Made by a program: the position numbers and the translations under genes | NCBI GenBank assembly: GCA_963718105.1 | Contig: OY970352.1 | Coordinates: forward strand, 3,782,001 to 3,846,000 | Length of the DNA: 64,000 nt | Direction of reading: 5' to 3' | Source: DASYKT01 sp963718105 | GTDB taxonomy: Bacteria; Acidobacteriota; Blastocatellia; Pyrinomonadales; Pyrinomonadaceae | In this document: positions 7,373 through 15,529 of the stretch, piece by piece | Layout: every line of letters starts with the position of its first letter | How positions within the stretch are numbered: position 1 is the first letter of the stretch | Notes under the pieces: generated by a model | The model's database searches: none | Seen by the model: only the letters and a program-made list of their open reading frames with translations | Told to the model about the DNA's origin: nothing

Positions 7373-7741
7373 ATGAGATTAGGTCTTGTTCCAATTCTGG
7401 AAGTCGAAGCGGAGGTTATCTACAAAGGGAATAGCACCCTGCCGCTTTCCGGGCAGACGTTTTATGTGCTGGAAAAAAGCCCGGACGACCTATTAAGAGG
7501 AGATGTCACTAGCGAGATCTGGTATGCGAAAACGATGAATGCGCTGAGAAACCATGCCCTGACATTCTTTATTACCGATTCGCAGGGCGGGGCCGAGGTA
7601 AAAAACCTGAAAACGGGAATTTATTATATCTGCGGCATCGGCCATACGCAGCAGGAGGTTGTAATTTGGAATGTCCAGGTAAATATGCAGTACGGCAAAA
7701 ACAGGTTGGTGCTGGATAACAGTAATATGATCGGAAAGTAA
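7373..7741 (+). CDS. Hypothetical beta-rich protein, regulatory-like domain
   Basis: Encodes 122 aa with no clear signal peptide. The segment VEAEVIYKGNSTLPLSGQTFYVLEKSPDDLL is followed later by DSQGGAEVKNLKTGIYYICGIG. This resembles the transthyretin-like strand pattern of carboxypeptidase-regulatory-like modules, in which a parameter value is filled into a display strand, but the match is only by eye. It would be transcribed from the strong promoter at 7102-7130 through a leader of about 235 nt. A weak purine stretch (AAAAG) precedes the ATG. A large hairpin follows the stop. Function unknown. Confidence 0.5.
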   Translation: MRLGLVPILEVEAEVIYKGNSTLPLSGQTFYVLEKSPDDLLRGDVTSEIWYAKTMNALRNHALTFFITDSQGGAEVKNLKTGIYYICGIGHTQQEVVIWNVQVNMQYGKNRLVLDNSNMIGK

Positions 7742-7748
7742 TGTCTAT

Positions 7749-7824
7749 GGGAGCGCGCTGGGAAACTGCCTGACTCATGGGGAGGCTGAACGTTGGGAGT
7801 TCAGTAAGGCAGGGCCGCGCTCCC
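7749..7824. terminator. Large stem-loop after the 7373 gene
   Basis: The outer stem is GGGAGCGCG (7749-7757) with CGCGCTCCC (7816-7824), and an inner stem involves CTGCCTGACT with AGTAAGGCAG. The T-run is short, so termination may be factor-assisted, or it may be a structured RNA. Confidence 0.45.
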
Positions 7825-7863
7825 TCCATTTGAAATATCAAAACCGAAAATTCTCTTTTAAAA

Positions 7864-7923
7864 AGCTTTTGCACGGGCTTGGGGTAAATACCGCGTCATT
7901 TACCTTCTTCCCGTGCAAAAGCT
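7864..7923. terminator. Stem-loop between convergent genes
   Basis: Perfect 14-bp arms, AGCTTTTGCACGGG (7864-7877) and its complement (7910-7923), enclose a second stem GGTAAAT/ATTTACC. It lies between the convergent 7373 gene and the DUF4097 gene, so termination is likely. Confidence 0.55.
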
Positions 7924-7945
7924 CCTTTAGCGAGAAAGACCGTGT

Positions 7946-8818
7946 TTAGTCTTCTTTGTTAGAGGAGGAAACTATTTTCACACCGCCATTTACGGTGACT
8001 ACTCTGACCGGGGCGCCGCCGCCGTTGATGTCAGTGCTGATGCGAACCGCCCTGGGTGCGCCGTATTTATTCTGGCGGTCTTCCGGAGCAGCAATACCCG
8101 CGATCTCGCTCTTGAATCCGCCGTTGACGGTGCCTGTCTCAACGTGGGCCGCATAATTTTCCGGCATTGAAACGACGATGCCGCCGTTGGTCGTCTGCAC
8201 ATCGAGGCCCGTGCCGTTCCAGCTTTTGCCGCCGAGATCGATCTTCACGCCGCCGTTGGTCGTTCTGCCTTTGACCGCTCCGGAAACGTCGCTCAATTTG
8301 ATCCCGCCGTTTAGCGCGGAAAATTCCATGGTGCTGTTCACGCCCGATATTTTGATCCCGCCGTTATGCGTATCCAATTTCAAATTCGTGCTGCGCGGAA
8401 CGTAAATGCGGTAAGAAACTCCCCAACCCCTGTCGGCGGAGGTGTCGCCTTCGGCGCTGATTGTCGCGCCCGTACGAATGGTTATGCCTTTGGCTACCGC
8501 GCGCGCTTCTTCTTCGGTTTTTCCATGGGCCTGAACGCAGGCGCGGATAAAAATATCGCCTCTGTCTTCGCCGATAATGCTGATCCCGCCGTTGGTTCCG
8601 CCATCGACGGTCAGGCTGCCGCTGCCCGCCACGGTGTATTCGCGCACTTCATTGACCGAAGCTCTGTCGCCGGAATTCCAGTTATTACAGAATTCGTCCT
8701 GCCCGCTTTTAGCTGCCGCCTTTTCCTGCGCGATGCAGGCCATCGAACCGGCTAAACCGATTATTACCAATAATAAAGAGATAAAGTAAGATCTTGTATT
8801 TACCGAAGTAGTTTTCAT
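7946..8818 (-). CDS. Secreted DUF4097 beta-strand repeat protein
   Basis: Encodes 290 aa. Residues 1-30 form a Sec signal peptide (YFISLLLVIIGLAGSMACIAQ); SMAC is a possible lipobox. From residue 65 to the end the chain consists of repeated short strands carrying NGG turns: TNGGISI, HNGGIKISG, LNGGIKLSD, TNGGVKIDL, TNGGIVVSM, VNGGFKSE, VNGGVKI. This is the hallmark of the DUF4097 adhesin-like beta-helix family, which forms a right-handed solenoid in the periplasm or on the surface. Its function is unknown in general. A GGAGG-like site (GGAGGAACTAA) precedes the start. The gene is divergent from the NAD+ synthetase gene. Confidence 0.8.
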   Translation of the reverse strand: MKTTSVNTRSYFISLLLVIIGLAGSMACIAQEKAAAKSGQDEFCNNWNSGDRASVNEVREYTVAGSGSLTVDGGTNGGISIIGEDRGDIFIRACVQAHGKTEEEARAVAKGITIRTGATISAEGDTSADRGWGVSYRIYVPRSTNLKLDTHNGGIKISGVNSTMEFSALNGGIKLSDVSGAVKGRTTNGGVKIDLGGKSWNGTGLDVQTTNGGIVVSMPENYAAHVETGTVNGGFKSEIAGIAAPEDRQNKYGAPRAVRISTDINGGGAPVRVVTVNGGVKIVSSSNKED

Positions 8819-8957
8819 TTAGTTCCTCCAAAAGATGCCTTGAATTTTTTTGCGAATTGCGCTTTCTGAAAATGTAAACACCACCGTGCGAGATTTTGAG
8901 ACAGTTCTTCATATGGCAAACAGAAGAAAAATGTTGGAGAATGTAAAATAAGTTCAA

Positions 8958-10619
8958 ATGAAGGTCACAATCGGACAGATCAACACCACCAACGGCGATA
9001 TCGCCGGCAATGTTTCAAAGATCCTGGCAGCTATAGATAAGGCCCGTTCGGACGGCTCGGATATGATCGTTTTTCCCGAGGTGGCGACGCACGGCTATAC
9101 CTCGCTCGATTGGTTTCAGGACCGCGACATCATCGAAAATTCGCTGGAACCGCTGGAAAGCATCATTCCCGCCACCGCCGGGCTGACGGTCGTCCTCGGC
9201 ACCATACGTCCTAACCCGGATGCGGACGGAAAGCGCCTGATAAATTCCGCCGCCGTCATTCACGACCAAACGCTGCTCGGTTTTGCCGATAAAGAACTCT
9301 TGCCCGAATACGATGTTTTTGACGATCCGCGCTATTTCGAACCCGGCGGGCATAAAAGAATTTTTGAGATCGGCACACTAAAACTCGGCGTGGTCGTTTG
9401 CGAAGACTTTTGGAACGACAAGACTTTCTGGAAAGAGCGTCTCTATGACGAAGACCCGGCGGATGAGCTGATCAAAAAAGGCGCCGACCTGATCGTGGCC
9501 GTTAACGCGTCGCCTTTTAATAAAGGAAAGATCAAGCTGCGCTGCGACATGGTGGCGCACCGCGCCAGAGAGGCTAGGGTGCCCATCGTTTTTGTAAATC
9601 TTATCGGCGGAAATGACGGGATAATTTTTGACGGCGCAAGCCTGATCGCGGATGAAGAAGGCGACATTATCCTGCAGGCAGATGCCTTCGAAGAGTTTGT
9701 CGAAACCGTCGAGCTCGACGTGCGCAAACCTGACAGCCGCGGCATCACCGGAAATGAATGCGAAACCATCCGGCAGGCGCTGATCTTGGGTATTCGCGAT
9801 TACGCGAGAAAAAATAACTTCCAAAAAGTCGTGCTCGGGCTTTCCGGCGGAATGGATTCCGCTCTGGTCGCTGAATTAGCCGCCGAAGCGCTCGGCGCGG
9901 AGAATGTGCTGTGCGTCATGATGCCTTCGCCGTTTTCTTCCGAAGGCAGCGTGAAAGATTCGCAAGGCCTGATAAAAAATCTCGGCTGCGAAAGCCGCCT
10001 TGAATCGATCTCGGATTCGTTCGATGTTTTGCTCAAACAGCTTAAGCTTGATAAACCCACCAGGGGGGGTGAGTCTCTCGCGGCGGAAAATATGCAGGCG
10101 CGGCTGCGCGGCGTGATCCTGATGGCGATCTCAAATGCCGAAGGCCGCTTGCTGCTTTCCACGGGAAATAAATCCGAGCTGGCCGTCGGTTATTGCACCC
10201 TTTATGGCGATACTAATGGCGGCCTGGCCGTGCTCGGCGATGTTTTAAAGACCGAGGTTTGGCAGATCGCGCGGCACATCAACGAATCTGCCGGGCGCGA
10301 AATAATTCCGAACGTGATCATCGACAAAAAACCTTCGGCTGAGCTGGCGCCAAACCAATTTGATCAGGATACGCTGCCGCCTTATGAAAAGATGGACCCG
10401 ATCCTGCAGCTTTATCTTGAGCAAAAACTTTCGCCTGAGGAAATAGTTGCCTATGGCCACGACCGGGAATTGACCTATCATATATTGAACAAGGTCGAAT
10501 CTCCGGCCAATGAATTCAAGCGCCAGCAGCTTCCGCCGACGCTGATCATCTCAAAAAACGCCATCGGTATCGGCCGCCGCCGCCCCATCACTCACAAATA
10601 TCGTCGCGTGGCGAAATGA
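8958..10619 (+). CDS. nadE: Glutamine-dependent NAD+ synthetase
   Basis: Encodes 553 aa. The N-terminal nitrilase domain (1-260) supplies ammonia from glutamine: Glu in FPEVATHGY, Lys in DKELLPEYDVF, and the catalytic Cys in VVVCEDFW. The C-terminal synthetase domain (285-553) carries the PP-loop LGLSGGMDSALVAELA and the ATP/NaAD-binding segments LLSTGNKSELAVGYCTLYGDTNGG and KPSAELAPNQFDQD. It makes NAD+ from deamido-NAD+, ATP and glutamine in the cytosol. Length and domain order match the two-domain bacterial enzyme. No strong ribosome site is visible before the ATG. All key motifs are intact. Confidence 0.95.
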   Translation: MKVTIGQINTTNGDIAGNVSKILAAIDKARSDGSDMIVFPEVATHGYTSLDWFQDRDIIENSLEPLESIIPATAGLTVVLGTIRPNPDADGKRLINSAAVIHDQTLLGFADKELLPEYDVFDDPRYFEPGGHKRIFEIGTLKLGVVVCEDFWNDKTFWKERLYDEDPADELIKKGADLIVAVNASPFNKGKIKLRCDMVAHRAREARVPIVFVNLIGGNDGIIFDGASLIADEEGDIILQADAFEEFVETVELDVRKPDSRGITGNECETIRQALILGIRDYARKNNFQKVVLGLSGGMDSALVAELAAEALGAENVLCVMMPSPFSSEGSVKDSQGLIKNLGCESRLESISDSFDVLLKQLKLDKPTRGGESLAAENMQARLRGVILMAISNAEGRLLLSTGNKSELAVGYCTLYGDTNGGLAVLGDVLKTEVWQIARHINESAGREIIPNVIIDKKPSAELAPNQFDQDTLPPYEKMDPILQLYLEQKLSPEEIVAYGHDRELTYHILNKVESPANEFKRQQLPPTLIISKNAIGIGRRRPITHKYRRVAK

Positions 10620-10682
10620 TCTTAAAAAAGCAGAGCAACCTTTCACTTTCGAAATATCTCAAAACACCTAATTTATTAATAT

Positions 10683-12071
10683 ATGCGTGTTTTATTATTG
10701 ATATTGGCCTTTATTTCGGGTACCGCTGCGCAAAGTTTTCAATTTGTCCCGGAAAAACCCCGGGAGATCGTCCGCTTCAAGCAGCAATTTGTCTTCTCTG
10801 AAAAGGAGCCGGTCGTCCTGTCTCAATTTTTTGATGACGATAAAAAACTGCTTATTATAGGAAAGCAGACCGTGCGCGTTTGGGATACGAAAAGTAGAAA
10901 ACTTTTATCCGAGGTTTCGCACGAAGCGGGAAAAGACAGACATTTTGATCTTGGATCGCGGCTCAGCCCGGACGGCAGCAAACTTATCGTGACCGATTCG
11001 TTCCGCTGGAAATTCGGAAAAGAAAAAATTCAGCTTGGAGCGCGCGTTTATGATCTGACGACAGGACAATTTTTCGCCGAACTGAAAAACGACCGCAACT
11101 CGGTCCGCACCGCCTCCTGGAGCGCGAACGGCCAAACTCTTGTCACCGTGGATCAAACCGTTTTTTCCTCCGATGAGAAGGAAACCGAAGCTTGTTTTTG
11201 GGATGGCGAGACATTACAAAAACGAACCTGCGTAATATTACCGGGAAAATTGGATTGGGATCACCTCGCCAAAGACGGCGAGAAATTTTTTGCGGGCGTT
11301 AGCACTTCCCCGCCATTCTATGTGGCAGACCGTATTTATATTTTGGATACGACGACCGGAACGGTGCTGAAAAATATCGAAGGCGGCCGGATGTGGGCCA
11401 CACCTGCTCCCTTTAACCAGAGCGAGAAAATATTCGTGAACAGTACCGCCGACTCGGTCGAATTTTGGGATACGGATGACGCTCCTGCAAAAATGTTTCA
11501 GGTGACCCGGTTCAACCGGGGCGGCGAACGGCTGGTGAATTTCGGCGGTTTTAGTTCCGACGGAAAATATGCCACCGTTGAAAACGGGAAGAATGTTGTC
11601 GAAATTTACGAAGCAAAAACCGGCAAGCTGAGATCCTCTTTCCCGGGGATGGAATGGACCCCGCGCTTGTGGATAAATGACGACAAGGTCTTTATTGCAT
11701 CTTACTGCGGAAAGGCAAAGGCGTGGTCGACGGAAACAGGCGCGCTGCTCTATCAAATAAAACTCGTTTGCAAGGATCACACCGAGATCCTCGAATCGGT
11801 TTCTGACGACGAAGATCTTTTGAGGCCGCATCCGAACGGTAAATATTTTTTGACCTATAGTGGAACCGCCGTCCGTATCTGGAATGCGGCTACCGGCGAA
11901 TTGCTGCAAACCGTGGTGGCGCCCGGTTTCGAAGCGGAAAAACTCAGAAAACCTAAAAGTGACGATCATATAAAAGGGCGTTCGGCGCGCTGGTCGGCGG
12001 ACGGAAAATATCTTTATGTCCAGGGACAAGACGGCCGCTCTATTCTGCAGTATGAATTTACCGGGAAATAG
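10683..12071 (+). CDS. Secreted WD40-like beta-propeller protein, copy A
   Basis: Encodes 462 aa. Residues 1-16 form a signal peptide (LLLILAFISGTAAQ). The rest is a series of four-stranded blades with WD40-like ends: QTVRVWDTKSRKLL, NSVEFWDT-type, KVEIYEAKTGKL-type, KAWSTETGALLY, VRIWNAATGELLQTV. It is predicted to be a periplasmic propeller scaffold for protein contacts. It lies 60 nt after nadE and 83 nt before a paralogue with the same layout (SADGKYLYV near the end in this copy, SEDGKTLYI in the other), so the pair arose by tandem duplication. Partner and role are unknown. Confidence 0.75.
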   Translation: MRVLLLILAFISGTAAQSFQFVPEKPREIVRFKQQFVFSEKEPVVLSQFFDDDKKLLIIGKQTVRVWDTKSRKLLSEVSHEAGKDRHFDLGSRLSPDGSKLIVTDSFRWKFGKEKIQLGARVYDLTTGQFFAELKNDRNSVRTASWSANGQTLVTVDQTVFSSDEKETEACFWDGETLQKRTCVILPGKLDWDHLAKDGEKFFAGVSTSPPFYVADRIYILDTTTGTVLKNIEGGRMWATPAPFNQSEKIFVNSTADSVEFWDTDDAPAKMFQVTRFNRGGERLVNFGGFSSDGKYATVENGKNVVEIYEAKTGKLRSSFPGMEWTPRLWINDDKVFIASYCGKAKAWSTETGALLYQIKLVCKDHTEILESVSDDEDLLRPHPNGKYFLTYSGTAVRIWNAATGELLQTVVAPGFEAEKLRKPKSDDHIKGRSARWSADGKYLYVQGQDGRSILQYEFTGK

Positions 12072-12154
12072 TTTTTCCGGCAGTTTGTAACTTATTTCCG
12101 CCCCGGTCTGTCTGGCAGATATAGAGATCTGAATTACATAAATTTTGAGGTGTT

Positions 12155-13606
12155 ATGAAGCTACCGCGTTTTTTTCTTTTTGCCGTGCTGTTCGCATTTA
12201 CTGCTTTTGGCGCTGTCTTTGGCCAAACGGATACTTCCCTTTTCACTCTTAAGGGCACCTTCGATTTCGAAAATCCGGCGGAAGAGATCGTCACTCATCG
12301 TTTTCTGGATGATGGGCGAAAGCTCTCGCTGCTGGGCGCGAATACTATTCAGATCTGGGATGTGGAAAAACAGGAAGTGATCTCCGCGCGGCGGCACGAG
12401 ATCGAAGAGCTGCGCCGCTATAATGTGGACGAGCTAAGCCCGGACATGAGCAAGCTCTTTTATACGCGCCGTAAACGTATAGAGTACGGAAGTTTTCATT
12501 CGGTCTATGTTTTCGATCTGAATACGCTCAAACAGGTAAGGGTCTTTGACCCGCGGAAATTTATCCGCGGCGAATGGAGCAAGGACGGCCGCACTTTTGT
12601 CTCCGTGTCCGAAGGCGATAAACCGGACCCTAAAAAGAGCAATAAAAATTTTATCGTTTCTTTTTGGGACGGCGATACGCTGGAACCCCTCAAATCGCTT
12701 ACCATACAGGACCTTAATTGGTGGTATTTAAGCCCCGACGGCGCGCAATTTTTTGCCACCTCGGTCCCGACAAAAAAATGGCTCGGCCTGATCCCGAATG
12801 AGATGGCCAACAAGGCGACCACGATAACCGTCTGGGATACGAAAACAGGACAGGTGGCGAAAAAGCTTTCCATCGGAGATGAAGATTTTGGCGTTCTGAC
12901 CTGGAAACTGATGCCCAGCCCCAGCGGGCGTTACATAGCGATGGTCTCCAAACACAAATCTAAGGAAGAAGAACACCGAATACTTTTCTGGGAACTAAAC
13001 GGCAGCGAGGCGCCTAAATATTCCATCAAGGCGGATCCGAGGCTGAGTGATTCGAATATCCGTTACAGCCCGGATGAAAGATTTTTCGCGGTTGATTCGG
13101 GGAAAAATATCCAGGTGTACCAATCCGAAACCGGTCAAAAGAAAGGAGAGATATTGAACACGAATCTGCCGGATCATTGGCTGCCCGGCGACCAACTGCT
13201 CTTTACGACATTTGCCAAAAAAATGCGCGCTTTTAGTGTTGCGACCGGAAATATGATCTACGAAAATCCGCTTATTTATGAGTCTTATAGTTCGTCCAGT
13301 ACTGATGTGAGCGGGGATACTACCAGTACTGAAACCATTGTTACCGATCAAACGATAGTTGTGCCAAATCCCGCCGGCAAGGTTTATCTAACCTACAGCA
13401 ATCAGTATGTAAAGCTCTATAAAGCCGATTCCGGTGAGCTGATCGAAACGATCCTGCAGCCGCCTCTAACGGTGGTAAAACTAAAACGCGCGATACGGGA
13501 AAAGACGTACGTCAATAAGGCAGGATGGAGTGAAGACGGTAAAACCCTCTACATCATCAACAACGAGAAGACATCGATATCGCTCTGGGATTTTAAGAAT
13601 CCGTAA
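12155..13606 (+). CDS. Secreted WD40-like beta-propeller protein, copy B
   Basis: Encodes 483 aa with a signal peptide (residues 1-23, FFLFAVLFAFTAFGAVFGQ). Blades end in NTIQIWDVEKQEV, NTLKQVRVF, TTITVWDTKTGQVA, KNIQVYQSETGQKK and SISLWDFKNP. It is homologous along its whole length to the protein at 10683, but about 20 residues longer, mainly through a Ser/Thr-rich insert near residue 375-390. A GAGGTG site lies just upstream of the ATG, better than for copy A. The two probably form one transcription unit. It should be located in the periplasm. Function unknown. Confidence 0.75.
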   Translation: MKLPRFFLFAVLFAFTAFGAVFGQTDTSLFTLKGTFDFENPAEEIVTHRFLDDGRKLSLLGANTIQIWDVEKQEVISARRHEIEELRRYNVDELSPDMSKLFYTRRKRIEYGSFHSVYVFDLNTLKQVRVFDPRKFIRGEWSKDGRTFVSVSEGDKPDPKKSNKNFIVSFWDGDTLEPLKSLTIQDLNWWYLSPDGAQFFATSVPTKKWLGLIPNEMANKATTITVWDTKTGQVAKKLSIGDEDFGVLTWKLMPSPSGRYIAMVSKHKSKEEEHRILFWELNGSEAPKYSIKADPRLSDSNIRYSPDERFFAVDSGKNIQVYQSETGQKKGEILNTNLPDHWLPGDQLLFTTFAKKMRAFSVATGNMIYENPLIYESYSSSSTDVSGDTTSTETIVTDQTIVVPNPAGKVYLTYSNQYVKLYKADSGELIETILQPPLTVVKLKRAIREKTYVNKAGWSEDGKTLYIINNEKTSISLWDFKNP

Positions 13607-13663
13607 CGTCTTAGTCGTACAAAAACTGCGGTAAATTTATGGTAAAATCGTGCAGGAGTTAAT

Positions 13664-13864
13664 ATGGGTACGACATTTGTTGATATTGTTGAAGAGGCAA
13701 AACAGCTTTCGACCGAAGAAAAGCAGGAGTTAAGAGACTTGCTTGACAATTATTTGGTAGAGGAACGCCGTCAACAAATTCTCGTAAACTACGAGCAAAG
13801 CAAGCAGGAACAACCTGAGTTCTCTTCCAATTTAAATGAACTAAAGGAAATACTTGATGATTAA
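13664..13864 (+). CDS. Antitoxin-like small protein of a RelE-type module
   Basis: Encodes 66 aa, acidic and helical, starting MGTTFVDIVEEAKQLSTEEKQELRDLLDNYL. The first half resembles the addiction-module antitoxins that begin with a DIVEEAKQLSxEEKxELxxLL helix pair, and the acidic C-terminus would wrap the toxin. An AGGAG site lies 5 nt before the ATG. Its last codons overlap the start of the RelE-like toxin frame by 8 nt, the usual coupling in such operons. As antitoxin it should bind both the toxin and its own promoter. The toxin reading frame is broken. Confidence 0.75.
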   Translation: MGTTFVDIVEEAKQLSTEEKQELRDLLDNYLVEERRQQILVNYEQSKQEQPEFSSNLNELKEILDD

Positions 13865-14125
13865 TATTTCGTTCAGTAGTTCCTTTAAACGAGCTTTCAA
13901 GCGCAAGATCAAAGGAAATATCGAACGAGAAAAAAGATTTTGGGATAAGCTGGAGATCTTTCAAAAGACTCCTTTGACCCCTCGCTTAGAACTCACAAAT
14001 TATCCGGCAAACTTAAAGACCTGTGGAGTTTCACGGTAGAATATGACCTGCGAATAATATTTTATTACGCTGACGATGATAAAGCCGTCTTTATCGACAT
14101 CGGAACTCACGATGAAGTTTATTAG
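13857..14125 (+). pseudogene. RelE/YafQ-type toxin, frameshifted
   Basis: The ATG at 13857 opens MINISFSSSFKRAFKRKIKG, a typical RelE-family N-terminus. The frame then leaves the family pattern at about 13963-13966 (TTTCAAAAGACT) and stops at 14039. Adding one A to the A-run restores DSFDPSLRTHKLSGKLKDLWS and VEYDLRIIFYYADDDKAVF up to a stop at 14125. This is the signature of ribosome-dependent mRNA interferases (DPxLRTHKLSGKLKxxWSF and a C-terminal EYDLRIIFxx). As read, the toxin would be inactive. A single missing A may be a true mutation or a sequencing error. Confidence 0.8.
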
Positions 14126-14128
14126 GCC

Positions 14129-15514
14129 CTACCTATCCAGCCCGTAATCCCGCAATCTGCGATAAAGCGTCGAGGGCGAAATACCGAGCATATCGGCGGT
14201 GCGTCCGCGGTGCCAGCCGGTTTGTTCCAGCGCTTTTAATATCTGTTGTTTTTCCGTTTCGCGCAGCGAGGACGAATTCACGTTAAAGAAGCTGGTGGTA
14301 GTGTGTTCCGACGGCGGGTTATAGCTGGTGGAGATTACCGGCTCGGGTTTTCCCGTCAAAACTTCGGGCGGAAGTTCGCGCGGCGTTATCTTGCCGTTAT
14401 CGGCCAGCAGCACGGCGCGTTCCAGGCAGTTGCGCAATTGGCGCACATTTCCCTGCCAGTGATACGAACACAGCGCATCCATTGCGGACGGCGTGATCTC
14501 AGGCGCGTTCGCACCGGCCAGTTTTTGCATAATATGGCTGGCAAGCGGTTCGATGTCTTCGGGACGTTCGCGCAGCGGCGGAACGTTGATCTCAAAACTA
14601 TTGATGCGGTATAAAAGATCGGCGCGGAACATTTCGTCCGTCACCGCTTTTTTCGGATCACGGTTGGTCGCCGCCACCAGGCGCACATCAACATCTACCT
14701 TACGCACTCCGCCCACGCGGAAGAATGAGCGGGTTTCCAGCGCCCGCAATAATTTTGACTGCAGCGCCATCGGCATTTCCATTACTTCGTCAAGGAAGAG
14801 CGTGCCGTGATCGGCGATCTCGAATAATCCGAGCTTGCGCGCGCGGGCGCCGGAAAATGCCCCGGCTTCGTGGCCGAAGAGTTCCGATTCAAGCAAGGTA
14901 TCCTGCAGCGCGGCGCAGTTCAGGTCGACAAAGGAAGATTTCGCGCGGCGCGAAAGCTGGTGGATCGTTTGGGCGATCAGTTCTTTACCCACGCCGGATT
15001 CACCCGTAATGAGAACGGAAGTTTCCGACACGGCGACGCGCTGGGCGAGCCGCAGCACTTCTTTCATCTGCGCCGATTCGGCGACCATCTCCGGCAGCCC
15101 TGAAGTTCGCTCCAATTGTGCGCGCAGACGCTGATTGTCCAGTTGTAACTGCTTTTTGTCCGCGGCTTTCATCACCAGAGCGGTGAGTTCCGTTATGCGA
15201 TACGGTTTGGTGAGATAGTCATACGCGCCCAGCTTCATCGTCTCGATGGCCGTTTCCAGCGAAGCATGGCCGGTGAGCATGATAACTTCAGGAGGATTCT
15301 GACGTTTTTCGCGCAGGCGGCGCAGCAGGCTGATGCCATCCAGGCGGGGCATATTGATATCACAGAGCATGACATCGAAGTCTTTTTCCTCGAGCAGCAC
15401 CCAGGCGGCCTCGCCGTCGGCTGCTGTTTCGACTTCGTGTCCAAGACGGCTTAGTTCTTTTTGAACTACCATCCGCAAATTGTTTTCGTCATCGACGACT
15501 AAAAATCGCGACAT
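14129..15514 (-). CDS. NtrC-family sigma-54-dependent response regulator
   Basis: Encodes 461 aa. A receiver domain (1-118) has the phospho-acceptor Asp in VMLCDINMP. A sigma-54-activator AAA+ ATPase (about 142-375) carries Walker A GESGVGKE, Walker B TLFLDEV, and the loop contacting sigma-54 as GAFSGA instead of the usual GAFTGA, a conservative change. A Fis-type helix-turn-helix (420-461) contains GRTADMLGISPSTLYRRLRDYG. It activates sigma-54 promoters when phosphorylated by its partner, the histidine kinase encoded 15 nt upstream in the same operon. The target genes are not evident. Its stop codon lies 3 nt from that of the toxin remnant. Confidence 0.92.
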   Translation of the reverse strand: MSRFLVVDDENNLRMVVQKELSRLGHEVETAADGEAAWVLLEEKDFDVMLCDINMPRLDGISLLRRLREKRQNPPEVIMLTGHASLETAIETMKLGAYDYLTKPYRITELTALVMKAADKKQLQLDNQRLRAQLERTSGLPEMVAESAQMKEVLRLAQRVAVSETSVLITGESGVGKELIAQTIHQLSRRAKSSFVDLNCAALQDTLLESELFGHEAGAFSGARARKLGLFEIADHGTLFLDEVMEMPMALQSKLLRALETRSFFRVGGVRKVDVDVRLVAATNRDPKKAVTDEMFRADLLYRINSFEINVPPLRERPEDIEPLASHIMQKLAGANAPEITPSAMDALCSYHWQGNVRQLRNCLERAVLLADNGKITPRELPPEVLTGKPEPVISTSYNPPSEHTTTSFFNVNSSSLRETEKQQILKALEQTGWHRGRTADMLGISPSTLYRRLRDYGLDR

Positions 15515-15529
15515 AAGTTAGCGTACCTT

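Noticed and set aside
9015..10162. Long minus-strand open frames opposite nadE
   Set aside because: Shadows of a well-supported conserved gene; no ribosome sites and no recognisable motifs.
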